Part shown: positions 37,704-47,880 of the stretch, in pieces
Layout: each line of letters opens with the position of its first letter
Numbering within the stretch: position 1 is the first letter of the stretch
From: Brucella tritici
GTDB taxonomy: Bacteria; Pseudomonadota; Alphaproteobacteria; Rhizobiales; Rhizobiaceae
Direction of reading: 5' to 3'
DNA length: 64,000 bases
Assembly (NCBI RefSeq): GCF_902825325.1
Contig: NZ_CADEAR010000007.1
Span: 1 to 64,000, forward strand
Position numbers and translations under genes: made by a program
Notes under the pieces: model-generated
Database searches by the model: none
Told to the model about the DNA's origin: nothing
The model's input: only the letters and a program-made list of their open reading frames with translations

Positions 37704-37878
37704 AATTACTGCATCTCGCCGATGAGTATGTATCATCATAGCGAACCAAGCTAACGCTCTGCAATCTTTATTGATTATGGGCTGCATATAGAAACGCGCA
37801 TAATCCCTCTAAATAGTGGTTCGCCGCGTGGTTTTTGCGTATTCCAGCGCTGACCCCGGCCATTCGGGAGTAGCGAAC

Positions 37879-38265
37879 ATGTCATTGAAATCCATTTTAC
37901 TGGCACTTGGTATCGGCGTAGCGGGATTAACACTCAGCGGCTGTGTTTCCGAGGGCTATTACGGCTCAGGCAATTACGATCCGTATTATGTTCGCGGCGG
38001 ATATGTAGGCACGGGCGTCGTCTACGACAGTGGCGGCTATTATCGGAACTATCCACGCTATTACCGAAGCTCGCGCTACTATCGCGACCGCGATTATTAT
38101 CGCTATCGTGACCGGGATCGTCCGGGTCGTCCGCCTCACAGCAGACCGGATCGCCCCCGTCCGCCACGGCCGGATCGTCCACCGTCAGCCAATGATGGTG
38201 GAGGTCGTCCGAATCCGGGCAATCTGCCGATTATTGAGCCGATCAAGCGTGGTCCTCATAACTGA
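37879..38265 (+). CDS. Small lipoprotein, tyrosine/arginine-rich
   Basis: 128 residues. A lipoprotein signal ends in LTLSGC; the mature part is rich in Tyr, Gly, Arg and Asp repeats (SSRYYRDRDYYRYRDRDR) and ends in a Pro/Arg-rich tail with repeated RPDRP units. Likely surface or outer-membrane anchored. The ATG at 37879 is preferred because it creates the lipobox. Function unknown. Confidence 0.75.
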   Translation: MSLKSILLALGIGVAGLTLSGCVSEGYYGSGNYDPYYVRGGYVGTGVVYDSGGYYRNYPRYYRSSRYYRDRDYYRYRDRDRPGRPPHSRPDRPRPPRPDRPPSANDGGGRPNPGNLPIIEPIKRGPHN

Positions 38266-38268
38266 AAC

Positions 38269-38299
38269 AAAACACCCGCCGAAATCCGGCGGGTGTTTT
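38269..38299. terminator. Bidirectional terminator
   Basis: AAAACACCCGCC / GGCGGGTGTTTT hairpin with A- and T-runs on both sides, between the convergent lipoprotein and cupin genes. Confidence 0.85.
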
Positions 38300-38317
38300 G
38301 CATAGAAGGAACCAACG

Positions 38318-38665
38318 TCAGAGCTTGATGACATATTCCTTACGGGTGGTCTCGATGACTTCCCAGCTTCCCTTGAAACCCGGTCGGATGACAAAACTGT
38401 CTCCCGTTCCGACTTCCCGGCTTGGTCCGCCTTCTTCGCTGAGGACAGACCGGCCTGACAGGATGTGGCAGAACTCCCATTCGTCATACTCGATACGCCA
38501 TTTTCCGGGCGCGCTCTCCCATATGCCTGCAAAGAGTGTGCCCTCAGCATTTTCTTCCAGATTCCAAGTGCGGAATTTCGGATCGCCGGAAAGAACGCGC
38601 TCCGGCAAGGGAGCGCCCTCCTCTGGTTCAATGCCCGTCAGGTCAAAGTCGAGAAACCGGCTCAT
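38318..38665 (-). CDS. Cupin-domain protein
   Basis: 115 residues with an RmlC-like cupin barrel of the ethanolamine-utilisation/DUF861 type (AGIWESAPGKWRIEYDEWEF, HILSGRSVLSEEG, GDSFVIRPGFKGSWEV). The ATG at 38665 follows the sulfhydrylase stop by 4 nt, so the genes are cotranscribed. Role unknown. Confidence 0.8.
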   Translation of the reverse strand: MSRFLDFDLTGIEPEEGAPLPERVLSGDPKFRTWNLEENAEGTLFAGIWESAPGKWRIEYDEWEFCHILSGRSVLSEEGGPSREVGTGDSFVIRPGFKGSWEVIETTRKEYVIKL

Positions 38666-38669
38666 CCGA

Positions 38670-39956
38670 TCAGACCTTGGCCAGAGCCTGTTCGATATCG
38701 GCGATGATATCGTCTGCATCCTCGATGCCGATGGACAGACGCACCACATCCGGCCCGGCACCTGCCGCCACCTTCTGCTCGTCGCTGAGCTGGCGATGCG
38801 TGGTGGAAGCCGGATGGATGACCAGCGAGCGCGTGTCCCCAATATTGGCGAGCAGCGAGAACAGGTCTAGGCTGTCGACGAACTTTACGCCCGCATCATA
38901 GCCACCCTTGAGACCGAAGGTGAACACCGAACCGGCGCCTTTCGGTGCATATTTCTGCTGGAGCGCATGGAATTTATCATGCGGCAGACCGGCATAGTTC
39001 ACCCAGGACACTTTTTCATGACCATGCAGCCAGGAAGCTACTTTCAAAGCGTTGTCGCTGTGGCGCTGCATGCGCAGCGGCAGAGTTTCCGCACCCGTCA
39101 GAATCTGGAAAGCGTTGAACGGCGAAATTGCCGGGCCGAAATCACGCAGACCCAGTACGCGGGCCGCGATGGCGAAGGAGATATTGCCAAAGGTCTTGTG
39201 CAGTTCCAGACCAGCATAATCCGGACGCGGTTCGGTCAGAAGCGGATAGTTGCCGGACTTCGCCCAGTCGAACGTACCGCCATCGACCAGAATGCCGCCC
39301 ATGGAATTGCCATGCCCGCCGATGAACTTGGTCAGCGAGTGAACAACGATATCCGCGCCGTGTTCGATCGGACGCACCAAGTAGGGCGATGCCAGCGTGT
39401 TGTCCACGATCAGCGGCAGGCCATTTCTATGGGCGATTTCAGCGATAGCCTCGATATCCACCACGATGCCGCCCGGATTGGCAAAGCTTTCGATGAAGAT
39501 GGCGCGCGTCTTGCTGTCAATCTGCTTGGCAAAATCGGTTGGGTTGGTGGCATCTGCCCAACGCACCTGCCAGCCGAAGGATTTGAACGACTGGCCGAAC
39601 TGGTTGATCGAGCCGCCGTAAAGCTGGCGTGCCGCAACGAAATTGTCGCCCGGCTGAAGCAACGTATGGAACACGAGCAGCTGCGCTGCGTGACCGGATG
39701 CGGTCGCGACCGCCGCCGTACCGCCTTCGAGTGCGGCAATGCGCTCTTCCAGAACAGCGGTCGTCGGATTTGTGATGCGCGTGTAGATATTGCCGAATGC
39801 CTGCAGGCCGAACAGCGAAGCGGCGTGGTCCGCATCGTCGAACACAAACGAAGTCGTCTGATAGATCGGCGTTGCGCGGGCACCGGTTGTCGGATCGGGC
39901 TTTGCCCCTGCGTGAACGGCAAGCGTTTCAATTCCGGGAGAGCGTTTCGACATCAT
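38670..39956 (-). CDS. metY: O-acetylhomoserine sulfhydrylase
   Basis: 428 residues, Cys/Met metabolism PLP-enzyme family. GNIYTRITNPTTAVLEERIA, the loop SGHAAQLL, and VVHSLTKFIGGHG with the PLP lysine are present; length fits MetY (about 430) rather than MetZ. It makes homocysteine from O-acetylhomoserine and sulfide. An AGGAGG site lies upstream. MetY versus a close paralogue cannot be fully settled. Confidence 0.85.
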   Translation of the reverse strand: MMSKRSPGIETLAVHAGAKPDPTTGARATPIYQTTSFVFDDADHAASLFGLQAFGNIYTRITNPTTAVLEERIAALEGGTAAVATASGHAAQLLVFHTLLQPGDNFVAARQLYGGSINQFGQSFKSFGWQVRWADATNPTDFAKQIDSKTRAIFIESFANPGGIVVDIEAIAEIAHRNGLPLIVDNTLASPYLVRPIEHGADIVVHSLTKFIGGHGNSMGGILVDGGTFDWAKSGNYPLLTEPRPDYAGLELHKTFGNISFAIAARVLGLRDFGPAISPFNAFQILTGAETLPLRMQRHSDNALKVASWLHGHEKVSWVNYAGLPHDKFHALQQKYAPKGAGSVFTFGLKGGYDAGVKFVDSLDLFSLLANIGDTRSLVIHPASTTHRQLSDEQKVAAGAGPDVVRLSIGIEDADDIIADIEQALAKV

Positions 39957-40071
39957 TTCCTCCTATGTCCCAAACCCTAAATCAGGTCCGGACGTTAGGC
40001 GTTGCCGCCAGGAAAGCAAAGGCGGATTTTCCACCAGATGCCGGAATCGCAGAAATTAATTCCGAAAGTTC

Positions 40072-40497
40072 TTATTTGCCGATCAGGCGAGGATATTCGA
40101 TAGCAGGACAACGATCCATGATGACGGTCACACCGGCTTCTCTGGCCCGGTTTCCAGCTTCTTCATGCACCACGCCGAGTTGCGTCCACAAGACTTTCGG
40201 GCGATGCTTCAATGCAAGAACTTCATCCACAATACCCGGCAGCGAATATGGTTCGCGGAACACATCCACCATATCCACCGGCTCTTCTATATCGACTAGG
40301 CGCGCCACGACATGCTGGCCATGAATATCCTTTCCCGCCTGCCCCGGATTGACCGGAATCACGCGGTATCCCTTGGAAAGCAGGAATTCCATCACGCCAT
40401 TGCTCGGGCGCTCCGGCTTCGGTGATGCACCAAGAAGCGCGATCGTTTTGACGGAAAGAAGGATATCTCGGATCCGTTCGTCAGAAGGGTTTTGCAT
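40072..40497 (-). CDS. CoA-binding domain protein (YccU-like)
   Basis: 141 residues, a single CoA-binding Rossmann domain: TIALLGASPKPERPSNGVM, GYRVIPVNPGQ, KVLWTQLGV. Similar to the first domain of succinyl-CoA synthetase alpha. Role unknown. The ATG at 40497 is chosen from the family N-terminus. Confidence 0.83.
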   Translation of the reverse strand: MQNPSDERIRDILLSVKTIALLGASPKPERPSNGVMEFLLSKGYRVIPVNPGQAGKDIHGQHVVARLVDIEEPVDMVDVFREPYSLPGIVDEVLALKHRPKVLWTQLGVVHEEAGNRAREAGVTVIMDRCPAIEYPRLIGK

Positions 40498-40581
40498 CTC
40501 AGTCTCTTTCAAGTGGCCGAAGCCAGCGCTTGCATGAAGGTAGCCGCTCCCTCTATTGATAAATAGATTTGGGAGGAACAC

Positions 40582-41064
40582 ATGAATATCAATACCGCGC
40601 AGGAGCGGAATGTCGATATGGCGACGACGCGCCAATCCTTAAGCCCCGTTATGAGCATTGAAGAGCTCCGCGCATTCATGAGGCGCGAGTTTCCGCAACT
40701 CGGAGACGCCTTCGAGATCACGGCAATTGATGGCGGTTCTGCATCCATGCGGCTTCATGCCGATGAACAACATCTGCGTCCCGGTGGCACGGTATCCGGC
40801 CCCTCGCTTTTCGCGCTCGCCGATGTGACGGCCTATGCTGCCATATTGGCCCATATCGGCCCCGTGGCGCTGGCCGTGACGACGAACCTGAACATCAACT
40901 TTCTGCGCAAGCCCTCCCCCGGCACCGTCGAGGCCGTCGCCCACCTCCTGAAACTCGGCAAACGCCTTGCTGTACTCGATATCAGCCTGACCGACGGTAC
41001 AAGCGGCGAGCTGGTGGCCCAAGCAACGACAACTTACTCGATCCCCCCGCATAAAAGCACCTAA
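40582..41064 (+). CDS. PaaI-type hotdog thioesterase
   Basis: 160 residues with a hotdog fold: GGTVSGPSLFALADVTAYAAIL (the usual acidic catalytic position is Asp in LADV) and NLNINFLRKPSPGT. Hydrolyses acyl-CoA thioesters. A GGGAGGA site precedes the ATG. Divergent from the CoA-binding gene. Confidence 0.83.
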   Translation: MNINTAQERNVDMATTRQSLSPVMSIEELRAFMRREFPQLGDAFEITAIDGGSASMRLHADEQHLRPGGTVSGPSLFALADVTAYAAILAHIGPVALAVTTNLNINFLRKPSPGTVEAVAHLLKLGKRLAVLDISLTDGTSGELVAQATTTYSIPPHKST

Positions 41065-41143
41065 AAAGATAAGGTATCATAATACCAAACTTATAACTAT
41101 TTGAATTTATTTCGTTTTTAAAACAAAGCTTCAAATATAAGGC

Positions 41144-41172
41144 TTGACGCCCCCTCGGACATTGTGTATCGA
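41144..41172 (+). promoter_or_regulatory. Promoter of rplM-rpsI
   Basis: TTGACG, 17 nt, TATCGA: a good alphaproteobacterial housekeeping promoter. It leaves a leader of about 115 nt before rplM, room for autogenous control. Confidence 0.6.
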
Positions 41173-41292
41173 CCCGCCAGCAGTGAGTAGAAGTTATCTT
41201 TTGCTCACTCGTTCGGGTTGGACACGATCCAACACAAGCAACAAAAAAAGCCCTGATTTTCAAGATCGGGGATTAAGTCAAGGAAGACTTCA

Positions 41293-41757
41293 ATGGCAAC
41301 TTTCTCTCAGAAGCCGGCCGAAGTGGTGAAGAAGTGGGTGCTGATCGACGCCGAAGGCCTCGTGCTCGGCCGTCTCGCCACCATCGTCGCCAATCGCCTG
41401 CGCGGCAAGCACAAAGCAACCTTTACCCCGCATGTTGACGATGGCGACAATGTCGTAATCATCAATGCCGACAAGGTTGTTCTGACCGGCAAGAAGTACA
41501 CCGACAAGGTCTATTACTGGCACACCGGCCATCCGGGCGGCATCAAGGAGCGCACTGCTCGCCAGATTCTCGAAGGCCGTTTCCCGGAACGCGTCGTCGA
41601 AAAGGCCATTGAGCGTATGATCCCGCGCGGTCCGCTCGGCCGTCGCCAGATGAAGAACCTGCGCGTCTATGCAGGCCCGAACCATCAGCAGGAAGCTCAG
41701 CAGCCGGAAGTCCTCGACGTCGCCGCGCTGAACCGCAAGAACAAAGGGAATGCATAA
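41293..41757 (+). CDS. rplM: 50S ribosomal protein L13
   Basis: 154 residues with the L13 features [31 protein letters not shown] and [20 protein letters not shown]. Paired with S9 in the order found across bacteria, 2 nt apart. Confidence 0.97.
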   Translation: MATFSQKPAEVVKKWVLIDAEGLVLGRLATIVANRLRGKHKATFTPHVDDGDNVVIINADKVVLTGKKYTDKVYYWHTGHPGGIKERTARQILEGRFPERVVEKAIERMIPRGPLGRRQMKNLRVYAGPNHQQEAQQPEVLDVAALNRKNKGNA

Positions 41758-41759
41758 TC

Positions 41760-42236
41760 ATGGCTGAGCAGCTCAACTCGCTCGAAGAACTCGGCACTGT
41801 TGCCAAGACCGAAGCTGCCGCTCCGGTTCACGTCCAGAAGCTGGACGCACAGGGCCGCGCTTATGCCACTGGCAAGCGTAAGGACGCCGTTGCACGCGTA
41901 TGGGTCAAGCCGGGCACCGGCAAGATCACCGTCAACGACAAGGAATTCGAAAAGTATTTCGCACGTCCGGTCCTGCAGATGATCCTGCAGCAGCCAATCG
42001 TCGCTTCGAATCGCGCTGGTCAGTTCGACATCGTTGCCACCGTTGCCGGTGGTGGCCTCTCCGGTCAGGCCGGTGCTGTTCGTCACGGCATCTCGAAGGC
42101 CCTCACCTACTACGAACCAGGCCTGCGCACGGTTCTCAAGAAGGGTGGCTTCCTGACCCGCGACAGCCGCGTTGTTGAACGTAAGAAATACGGTAAGGCC
42201 AAGGCTCGCCGTTCGTTCCAGTTCTCCAAGCGCTAA
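41760..42236 (+). CDS. rpsI: 30S ribosomal protein S9
   Basis: 158 residues: [39 protein letters not shown] centre (read as [10 protein letters not shown] then RHGIS) and the conserved end RRSFQFSKR that reaches the ribosomal P site. The last codons are duplicated just downstream. Confidence 0.97.
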   Translation: MAEQLNSLEELGTVAKTEAAAPVHVQKLDAQGRAYATGKRKDAVARVWVKPGTGKITVNDKEFEKYFARPVLQMILQQPIVASNRAGQFDIVATVAGGGLSGQAGAVRHGISKALTYYEPGLRTVLKKGGFLTRDSRVVERKKYGKAKARRSFQFSKR

Positions 42237-42266
42237 CGCGCTTAGGGCCAGTTCTCCAAGCGCTAA
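42218..42266 (+). repeat. Tandem copy of the rpsI 3' end
   Basis: A 19-bp sequence, ccagttctccaagcgctaa, which encodes the last S9 residues and stop, recurs at 42248-42266 with a 30-bp period. A small tandem duplication leaves the gene intact. Confidence 0.85.
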
Positions 42267-42290
42267 TATCTATCGCTTCACAGCTTACGG

Positions 42291-42318
42291 AAAAGCGGAC
42301 CTTCGGGCCCGCTTTTTT
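42291..42318 (+). terminator. Terminator of the rplM-rpsI operon
   Basis: AAAAGCGG...CCGCTTTTTT hairpin with TTCG-containing loop and T-run, 55 nt after the rpsI stop. Confidence 0.85.
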
Positions 42319-42329
42319 GTTTTCGCTCA

Positions 42330-43145
42330 TTATCGGGTTTCAGCCACCCAACTGCGGATAGACTTGCCGTTTATCTCGAGCTGTTTCTCTGGCGATTGCT
42401 TATAATAATCGGGCGTCATCCCGGAAATCCAGTCACCATAGCTCGGATTGGGCAGCATGAAGTATTTCGTTCCGAAAGTTTCGCGGCTGGCCTCCACGAA
42501 CGCGCGCCGCTGCTGATTACTCTTGTGATAGGTTGCAGTTCCAAAGTCGTTGAGATTATCTCCGACATAGACAACAACCTCATATCCCCTAGCCTTAATA
42601 CTATCGAAACGGCCCTGCTTGTTGGACTGACCGCTATTCAGCAAAAGGGTTTTCGCTGACACGCCGGGAAAACCCAGTTTTCTTATATTTGCTGCCGTTG
42701 GCTCAAATGACTTCGCATCGCGGTTCGTGACATAGAACATCGTGCCGCCGTTTGAATTGACATGTCTCGCAAACTCTACGGCACCCGCGATGGGACGTGC
42801 TTGCTCTGCGGCCATCCAGCGCGCCCAGGTCTTCTCCGTATATGGCGCGCCTTGCTTGACGCGCCATCCCGCATAGGCAGTATTATTGATCATTGTCTCA
42901 TCGGGATCGACAATCACAGCCTTTCGCCGTCCCTTCGTCGGTTTAGCCGCGTCGAAAGCCTGTCGCGCACCATTGAACGCCTGATAAGCCAGCGCATCAT
43001 ATTCGCCCGACTGTTGCATCCAGTTGATTGCGCTTACATTCTGCTGCTCCAGCTGAAAACTGACGCCACGCTGGTTCGTTGCGCATCCCGAAAGCGCAGC
43101 GGAACAAGCCAGAATGGCCGAGATTGCAAGAAGTGTTTTCCGCAT
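42330..43145 (-). CDS. e(P4)-type acid phosphatase lipoprotein
   Basis: 271 residues. A lipoprotein signal ends in ALSGC; the HAD superfamily class C phosphatase has VIVDPDETMINN (the two Asp), YVTNRDAKS and VYVGDNLNDF. Family members dephosphorylate nucleotides such as NMN outside the inner membrane so that the nucleoside can be taken up. The ATG at 43145 gives the signal sequence; an upstream in-frame start would bury it. Confidence 0.85.
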   Translation of the reverse strand: MRKTLLAISAILACSAALSGCATNQRGVSFQLEQQNVSAINWMQQSGEYDALAYQAFNGARQAFDAAKPTKGRRKAVIVDPDETMINNTAYAGWRVKQGAPYTEKTWARWMAAEQARPIAGAVEFARHVNSNGGTMFYVTNRDAKSFEPTAANIRKLGFPGVSAKTLLLNSGQSNKQGRFDSIKARGYEVVVYVGDNLNDFGTATYHKSNQQRRAFVEASRETFGTKYFMLPNPSYGDWISGMTPDYYKQSPEKQLEINGKSIRSWVAETR

Positions 43146-43316
43146 TATGTCCCTCCATGAAAGAGAGCCATTAGCGCCGAAGGTTTCCCGCACCTCAATT
43201 GCCGTTATGTGCCCTCAATATATTGGGCGACAGTGCGGCTTCATCACAGTTGCAAGCCGGTTCGATAGTCGTCATGAGTAGGAAAATCCGAAGCATCTTC
43301 ACGAACGGATAAGCAC

Positions 43317-43676
43317 ATGTCCTCGTCTGCAACATCCAACCGCTTTGCGGTCACACCGGAGCCTCCCTATCTGATCGTCACCTTTGCGTCGCAGCGTGTC
43401 GCTGGCGACGACGATGGCTATGGCGACATGGCGGTACGCATGGGGGAACTTGCGGCGAAACAGCCCGGCTATCTTGGCATCGAAAGCGCGCGTGACGCGG
43501 AAGGCTTCGGCATCACCAACTCCTTCTGGGCCGACGAGGAAAGCATCCGCGCATGGAAGCGCAATGTGGATCATCTTGTGGCGCAGAAGTTCGGGCGCCA
43601 GAAGTGGTACGAAACCTATCGCGTGCGTATCGGTCGTGTCGAACGCGCATATGGATTTGATGCCAAGAGCGAATGA
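43317..43676 (+). CDS. ABM-domain monooxygenase-like protein
   Basis: 119 residues, antibiotic biosynthesis monooxygenase-like dimeric alpha/beta barrel (YLIVTFASQRV, PGYLGIESARDAEG, NSFWADEESIRAWK). Reaction unknown. 39 nt before speB. Confidence 0.75.
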   Translation: MSSSATSNRFAVTPEPPYLIVTFASQRVAGDDDGYGDMAVRMGELAAKQPGYLGIESARDAEGFGITNSFWADEESIRAWKRNVDHLVAQKFGRQKWYETYRVRIGRVERAYGFDAKSE

Positions 43677-43715
43677 AAACGCTATAGAAGCCAGACTATC
43701 ATCGGGGAGACGGCC

Positions 43716-44666
43716 ATGCCCTCAAAGACCATCGACCATGCGATCACTGCCCGCAGCCTGACGAGCGCTGCAACGGATCCTACGCATGCCGGTGTGCTGT
43801 CGTTCATGCGGCGCGTATACACGAAATCGCTGAAGGGCGCAGAGGCGGTCGTCTGGGGTATTCCTTTCGATGCAGCCGTATCCAACCGGCCCGGCGCGCG
43901 TTTCGGACCTCAAGCGATCCGGCGAGCATCGGCGATCTTCGACAATGACCCGCAATACCCATTTCAGCGTGATCTCTTCGAAAAGCTGGCCGTCATCGAC
44001 TATGGCGACTGCCTGCTCGACTATGGCAATCACTACAAGACCCCAGCCACCATCGAGCGTGAAGCAGCAAAAATCCTGAAATCGGATGCGTTTCTGCTAA
44101 CGCTTGGCGGCGATCATTTCATCACATGGCCGCTGCTCAAGGCCCATGCCGCAAAATATGGCCCGTTGGCACTCGTTCAGTTCGATGCGCATCAGGATAC
44201 GTGGTTTGACGACGGCAAGCGGATCGATCACGGCTCCTTCGTGGCCCGCGCGGTCCGCGACGGTATTATCGATCCCGACCACTCGATCCAGATCGGTATC
44301 CGCACGCACGCTCCGGAGGATTGCGGCATCAAGATCATTTATGGCCATGAGGTCGAAGACATGTCGGCGGCGGCGATTGCCGATGAAATCCTGCGGCGCA
44401 CCAATGGCAAGAATACCTACCTGACCTTCGATATCGACTGTCTTGATCCGGCCTTCGCGCCAGGAACGGGCACCCCGGTCGCGGGTGGCCCTTCTTCGGC
44501 AAAGATGCTGTCTGTGCTGCGCAAGTTGACGGCTCTTGACTTCGTGGGCGCGGATGTGGTCGAGGTTGCACCGGCTTACGATCACGCCGATATAACAGCA
44601 ATCGCGGGAGCGACGATCGCAATGTACTATCTGGGCCTTCTGGCCGAACGGAAAGAACGACGATGA
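43716..44666 (+). CDS. speB: Agmatinase
   Basis: 316 residues, ureohydrolase family. The manganese motifs are GGDHFITW, DAHQDTW and DIDCLDPAFAPGTGTP. Hydrolyses agmatine to putrescine and urea. A GGGGAG site precedes the ATG. A guanidino-acid hydrolase activity is possible since substrate loops vary. Confidence 0.86.
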   Translation: MPSKTIDHAITARSLTSAATDPTHAGVLSFMRRVYTKSLKGAEAVVWGIPFDAAVSNRPGARFGPQAIRRASAIFDNDPQYPFQRDLFEKLAVIDYGDCLLDYGNHYKTPATIEREAAKILKSDAFLLTLGGDHFITWPLLKAHAAKYGPLALVQFDAHQDTWFDDGKRIDHGSFVARAVRDGIIDPDHSIQIGIRTHAPEDCGIKIIYGHEVEDMSAAAIADEILRRTNGKNTYLTFDIDCLDPAFAPGTGTPVAGGPSSAKMLSVLRKLTALDFVGADVVEVAPAYDHADITAIAGATIAMYYLGLLAERKERR

Positions 44667-44755
44667 AGCGCGTTGCTTGTTCATAGATTGATTCAAGCAG
44701 CTCGAGAACTGATTCCGAATACTGTCGTAACTTTCTGAATTCAAAGGCAAAACGC

Positions 44756-45691
44756 ATGAAACCGAAAATCTTCATCGATGGCGAGCACGGCACCACCGGC
44801 TTGCAGATTCGCACCCGTCTGGCCGAGCGCGACGATCTTGAAGTAATCTCCATCCCGGAAGCCGAGCGGCGCAACAAGGATTTGCGCGCCGACTATCTGC
44901 GCGCTGCCGATATTGCGATCCTGTGCCTGCCGGACGATGCCTCCAAGGAAGCGGTTTCCCTGCTCGAAGGCCATAACTCGACCCGCATCATCGATACATC
45001 GACCGCTCATCGCGTCCATCCGGACTGGGCTTACGGTTTTGCTGAACTGGCCAAAGGTCAACGTGAACGCATTGCCGAGGCGCGCCTCGTCGCCAATCCG
45101 GGCTGCTATCCTACCGGTGCAATTGCGCTTGTCCGTCCGCTGCGCGATGCGGGTCTGTTGCCTGCCGACTATCCGGTCAGCGTCAATGCTGTCTCCGGCT
45201 ATACGGGCGGTGGCAAGCAGATGATTGCGCAGATGGAAAATGCGAACCATCCCGAGCATCTTGCCGCAAACAATTTCCTCTACGGCCTGCCGCTCAAGCA
45301 CAAGCATGTGCCTGAATTGCAGATGCATGGTCGTCTGGATCGCCGCCCGATCTTTTCGCCCAGCGTCGGACGTTTCCCGCAGGGCATGATCGTACAGGTT
45401 CCGCTGTTCCTGACCGAACTTGAGGGAACGTCATCGCTTGCAAAGGTTCATTCCGCGCTGACCGATCACTATGCCGGTCAGGACATCGTCGAAGTCGTAC
45501 CACTTGAAGAAAGCGCCAAACTGGCGCGTGTCGATGCAGAAGAGCTTGCCGGCAAAGACGGCATGAGGCTTTTCGTCTTCGGTACTGAAGGCGATGGACA
45601 GGTCAATCTGGTGGCGCTGCTCGACAATCTCGGCAAGGGTGCATCGGGCGCAGCCGTCCAGAACATGAACCTCATGCTTGGTAAAGCCTGA
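44756..45691 (+). CDS. argC: N-acetyl-gamma-glutamyl-phosphate reductase (type 2)
   Basis: 311 residues, the short type-2 Arg[19 protein letters not shown] is the NADP loop, [12 protein letters not shown] holds the catalytic Cys, and [12 protein letters not shown] is conserved. Third step of arginine synthesis. It overlaps the next gene by one base, an unusual partner for argC. Confidence 0.92.
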   Translation: MKPKIFIDGEHGTTGLQIRTRLAERDDLEVISIPEAERRNKDLRADYLRAADIAILCLPDDASKEAVSLLEGHNSTRIIDTSTAHRVHPDWAYGFAELAKGQRERIAEARLVANPGCYPTGAIALVRPLRDAGLLPADYPVSVNAVSGYTGGGKQMIAQMENANHPEHLAANNFLYGLPLKHKHVPELQMHGRLDRRPIFSPSVGRFPQGMIVQVPLFLTELEGTSSLAKVHSALTDHYAGQDIVEVVPLEESAKLARVDAEELAGKDGMRLFVFGTEGDGQVNLVALLDNLGKGASGAAVQNMNLMLGKA

Positions 45692-46524
45692 TGACGAAGA
45701 AGCCGGTATTTCCAATAGAATGGAATATCGGCTCCTATGAGCCTCTGGCAGATACGCATTCAAGCCTCGTCTGGAAGGTCGAACGCATCGATCATCCAGA
45801 CGAGGTTTTTGTCGTCAAGCAATTGAAGCCAGCCGGAATGGAAGAACTGCGCGGCGCGCATTATCTGGATTGGCAGGACGGCCATGGTGCTGCACGACTA
45901 TACGGCCTCAAAGGTACATCGATGCTGCTCGAATATGCGGGCGACTATCACCTTGATGAACACCTGAAATGCGGCAAGGATGCCGAATGTCTGCAGATAT
46001 TCGGCGACGTCCTGAGCGCGCTGCACACGCCCTCTCCTGCCCCGATACCGGTTGATTTGCAACCACTGGACAGGCACTTCTCTGGTCTCTTCGCGGTGGC
46101 GCATGAAAGTCCGACCTATGCAGACGGAGCGGCAACTGCAAAGCGCCTTCTGGCGACGCCGCACAAGGCCATTCCGCTGCATGGTGATATTCACCATGAG
46201 AACATCATCAGGGGACCACGCGGCTGGCTCGCCATCGACCCGCACGGGCTTGTCGGCGATGCTGCCTTCGATGCGGCAAATATATTCTACAATCCGCTCG
46301 ACCGGGACGATCTCTGCCTCGACCTTGAACGCGCCCGGCATATGGCCGAGCATTTCGCGCCGATCATCGGGCGCGAACCCGCCTACATTCTGGATTATGC
46401 CTTCGCCTATGGCTGTCTGTCAGCCGCGTGGCACCGCGAAGACGGCAATGGCGCGGAGGAAGCGCGTGAACTGAAGATCGCGTCCGCGCTCAGGCACCTG
46501 CGCCAGACGGCTTACCCTTCATAG
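45691..46524 (+). CDS. APH(6)-like phosphotransferase
   Basis: 277 residues, aminoglycoside/hydroxyurea resistance kinase family. The Brenner motif is [12 protein letters not shown] with catalytic Asp, then [18 protein letters not shown] as the Mg-binding part. Homologues phosphorylate streptomycin; a chromosomal member coupled to argC more likely has a metabolic role or an unexpressed resistance. Its end overlaps the convergent ctaA by 13 nt. Confidence 0.8.
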   Translation: MTKKPVFPIEWNIGSYEPLADTHSSLVWKVERIDHPDEVFVVKQLKPAGMEELRGAHYLDWQDGHGAARLYGLKGTSMLLEYAGDYHLDEHLKCGKDAECLQIFGDVLSALHTPSPAPIPVDLQPLDRHFSGLFAVAHESPTYADGAATAKRLLATPHKAIPLHGDIHHENIIRGPRGWLAIDPHGLVGDAAFDAANIFYNPLDRDDLCLDLERARHMAEHFAPIIGREPAYILDYAFAYGCLSAAWHREDGNGAEEARELKIASALRHLRQTAYPS

Positions 46525-47585
46525 GCACCTTTGGTTGCACGCCAGTGTGCAACCGCGAAGGCCAGCACAATCAGCGCAAAGAACTGATGTGTCAGGCCCA
46601 GATGCAGCGGAACGCTCAACAGAAGCGTAGCAATGCCGATAGCGGCCTGCACGAGAACCAGTCCAAGGAGAACAATGGTACGGCGCGCATGGGTGGTGCC
46701 GGGCGCCTGCTTCCAAACCTGCAGAGAATGCAGTACGGCCAGAACCAGCACCGTGTAGGCGAACATGCGGTGCACGAATTGCACAGTCTTTGGGTTTTCA
46801 AACAGGTTGCGCCACCATGGCGATTGGATGAACAGATCGGACGGGATGATCGAGCCATCCATCAGCGGCCATGTGTTATAGGTGAGACCGGCATGAAGCC
46901 CGGCCACCAGACCACCCAGGTAAATCTGCACGAGCACTGCAAACACGATCCATCCGGCAAAGCGCTGGACCGACCTTTCTGCTGGTCGTTCGCTATAAGT
47001 GACAAGCCCGCGCGCAATATAGAAAACCGCCGTTATGATAATACAGGCTGTCGTCAGATGGATCGCCAGACGGTACTGGCTGACACTTGTCAGCTCACTC
47101 AGGCCGGAAGCAACCATCCACCAGCCAATAGCACCTTGCAGGCCACCGAGTGCAAGAAGGCCCAGCATACGATATTTGAGGCCGCCCCTAAGGCGCCCCG
47201 TTACCCAGAAGAAGGCCAATGGAACAGCAACCAGAAATCCAACAAAGCGCGCCAGCAGGCGGTGCGCCCACTCCCACCAGAAAATATACTGGAATTCTTC
47301 AAGGGACATTCCCTTGTTGATCTGCTGGTACTGCGGAATCTGACGATACTTGTCGAACTCTTCCACCCATTCGGCGTGGTTGAGCGGCGGAATTACACCG
47401 TGGATCGGTTTCCATTCGGTAATGGAGAGGCCTGAACCTGTCATACGGGTAGCACCGCCAACCATGACGATGGCAATCAGCACGACGAAAACCGCATAAA
47501 GCCAGTAACGCACAAGGCGACGGTCGCGATCCTCTTGCGATGATCTGGAACCTTGCCCTATACGCTGCGCCGTCGCTACCGTCAT
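46512..47585 (-). CDS. ctaA: Heme A synthase
   Basis: 357 residues with eight membrane segments. [14 protein letters not shown] and [13 protein letters not shown] hold heme-ligand histidines, [13 protein letters not shown] is the periplasmic loop, and HLTTACIII and GLTHQFFAL supply the other histidine positions. It oxidises heme O to heme A for cytochrome aa3 oxidase. The ATG at 47585 fits the AAGGG site better than the GTG at 47594. Confidence 0.9.
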   Translation of the reverse strand: MTVATAQRIGQGSRSSQEDRDRRLVRYWLYAVFVVLIAIVMVGGATRMTGSGLSITEWKPIHGVIPPLNHAEWVEEFDKYRQIPQYQQINKGMSLEEFQYIFWWEWAHRLLARFVGFLVAVPLAFFWVTGRLRGGLKYRMLGLLALGGLQGAIGWWMVASGLSELTSVSQYRLAIHLTTACIIITAVFYIARGLVTYSERPAERSVQRFAGWIVFAVLVQIYLGGLVAGLHAGLTYNTWPLMDGSIIPSDLFIQSPWWRNLFENPKTVQFVHRMFAYTVLVLAVLHSLQVWKQAPGTTHARRTIVLLGLVLVQAAIGIATLLLSVPLHLGLTHQFFALIVLAFAVAHWRATKGAYEG

Positions 47586-47613
47586 GTCATTCACCCTTCG
47601 ATACTAAGCCGAA

Positions 47614-47755
47614 GTGTCTGAATCAAAAAGCGGCAGGCCGTGGCGAGAATGGCAATTTTTCAAGTACTGGAGCGGAGCGTACTTAAAGTACGTAAGCACC
47701 GGAACGCAGAAAATTGCCATTTGCAGACCGGCATGGCGACTTTTGGAACAGACAC
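47614..47755. repeat. 142-bp near-palindrome
   Basis: Nested arms around one centre (47684/47685): GTGTCTG/CAGACAC outside, then perfect AATGGCAATTTT/AAAATTGCCATT, and CGTACTT/AAGTACG at the centre. It fills the gap between ctaA and the DUF2842 gene. It resembles the palindromic repeats called Bru-RS in Brucella in size and form; identity is not verified. Confidence 0.75.
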
Positions 47756-47880
47756 GAAGGATACATGCCGCATAGGCGAGCCCGTTACAAGTTCGCGTCA
47801 CGCGACATGCCGCCGCGTTTTTGCCCTTTCACTGGCCCCGTTCACCGGTTAGTGAAGAACGGGAAAAGGAGAATTGCACC

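Noticed and set aside
39957..40071. Possible SAM riboswitch in the leader of the metY-like gene
   Set aside because: A short GGCG-GCAA-CGCC hairpin is present, but the leader does not follow the SAM-II or SAM/SAH consensus as I know them.
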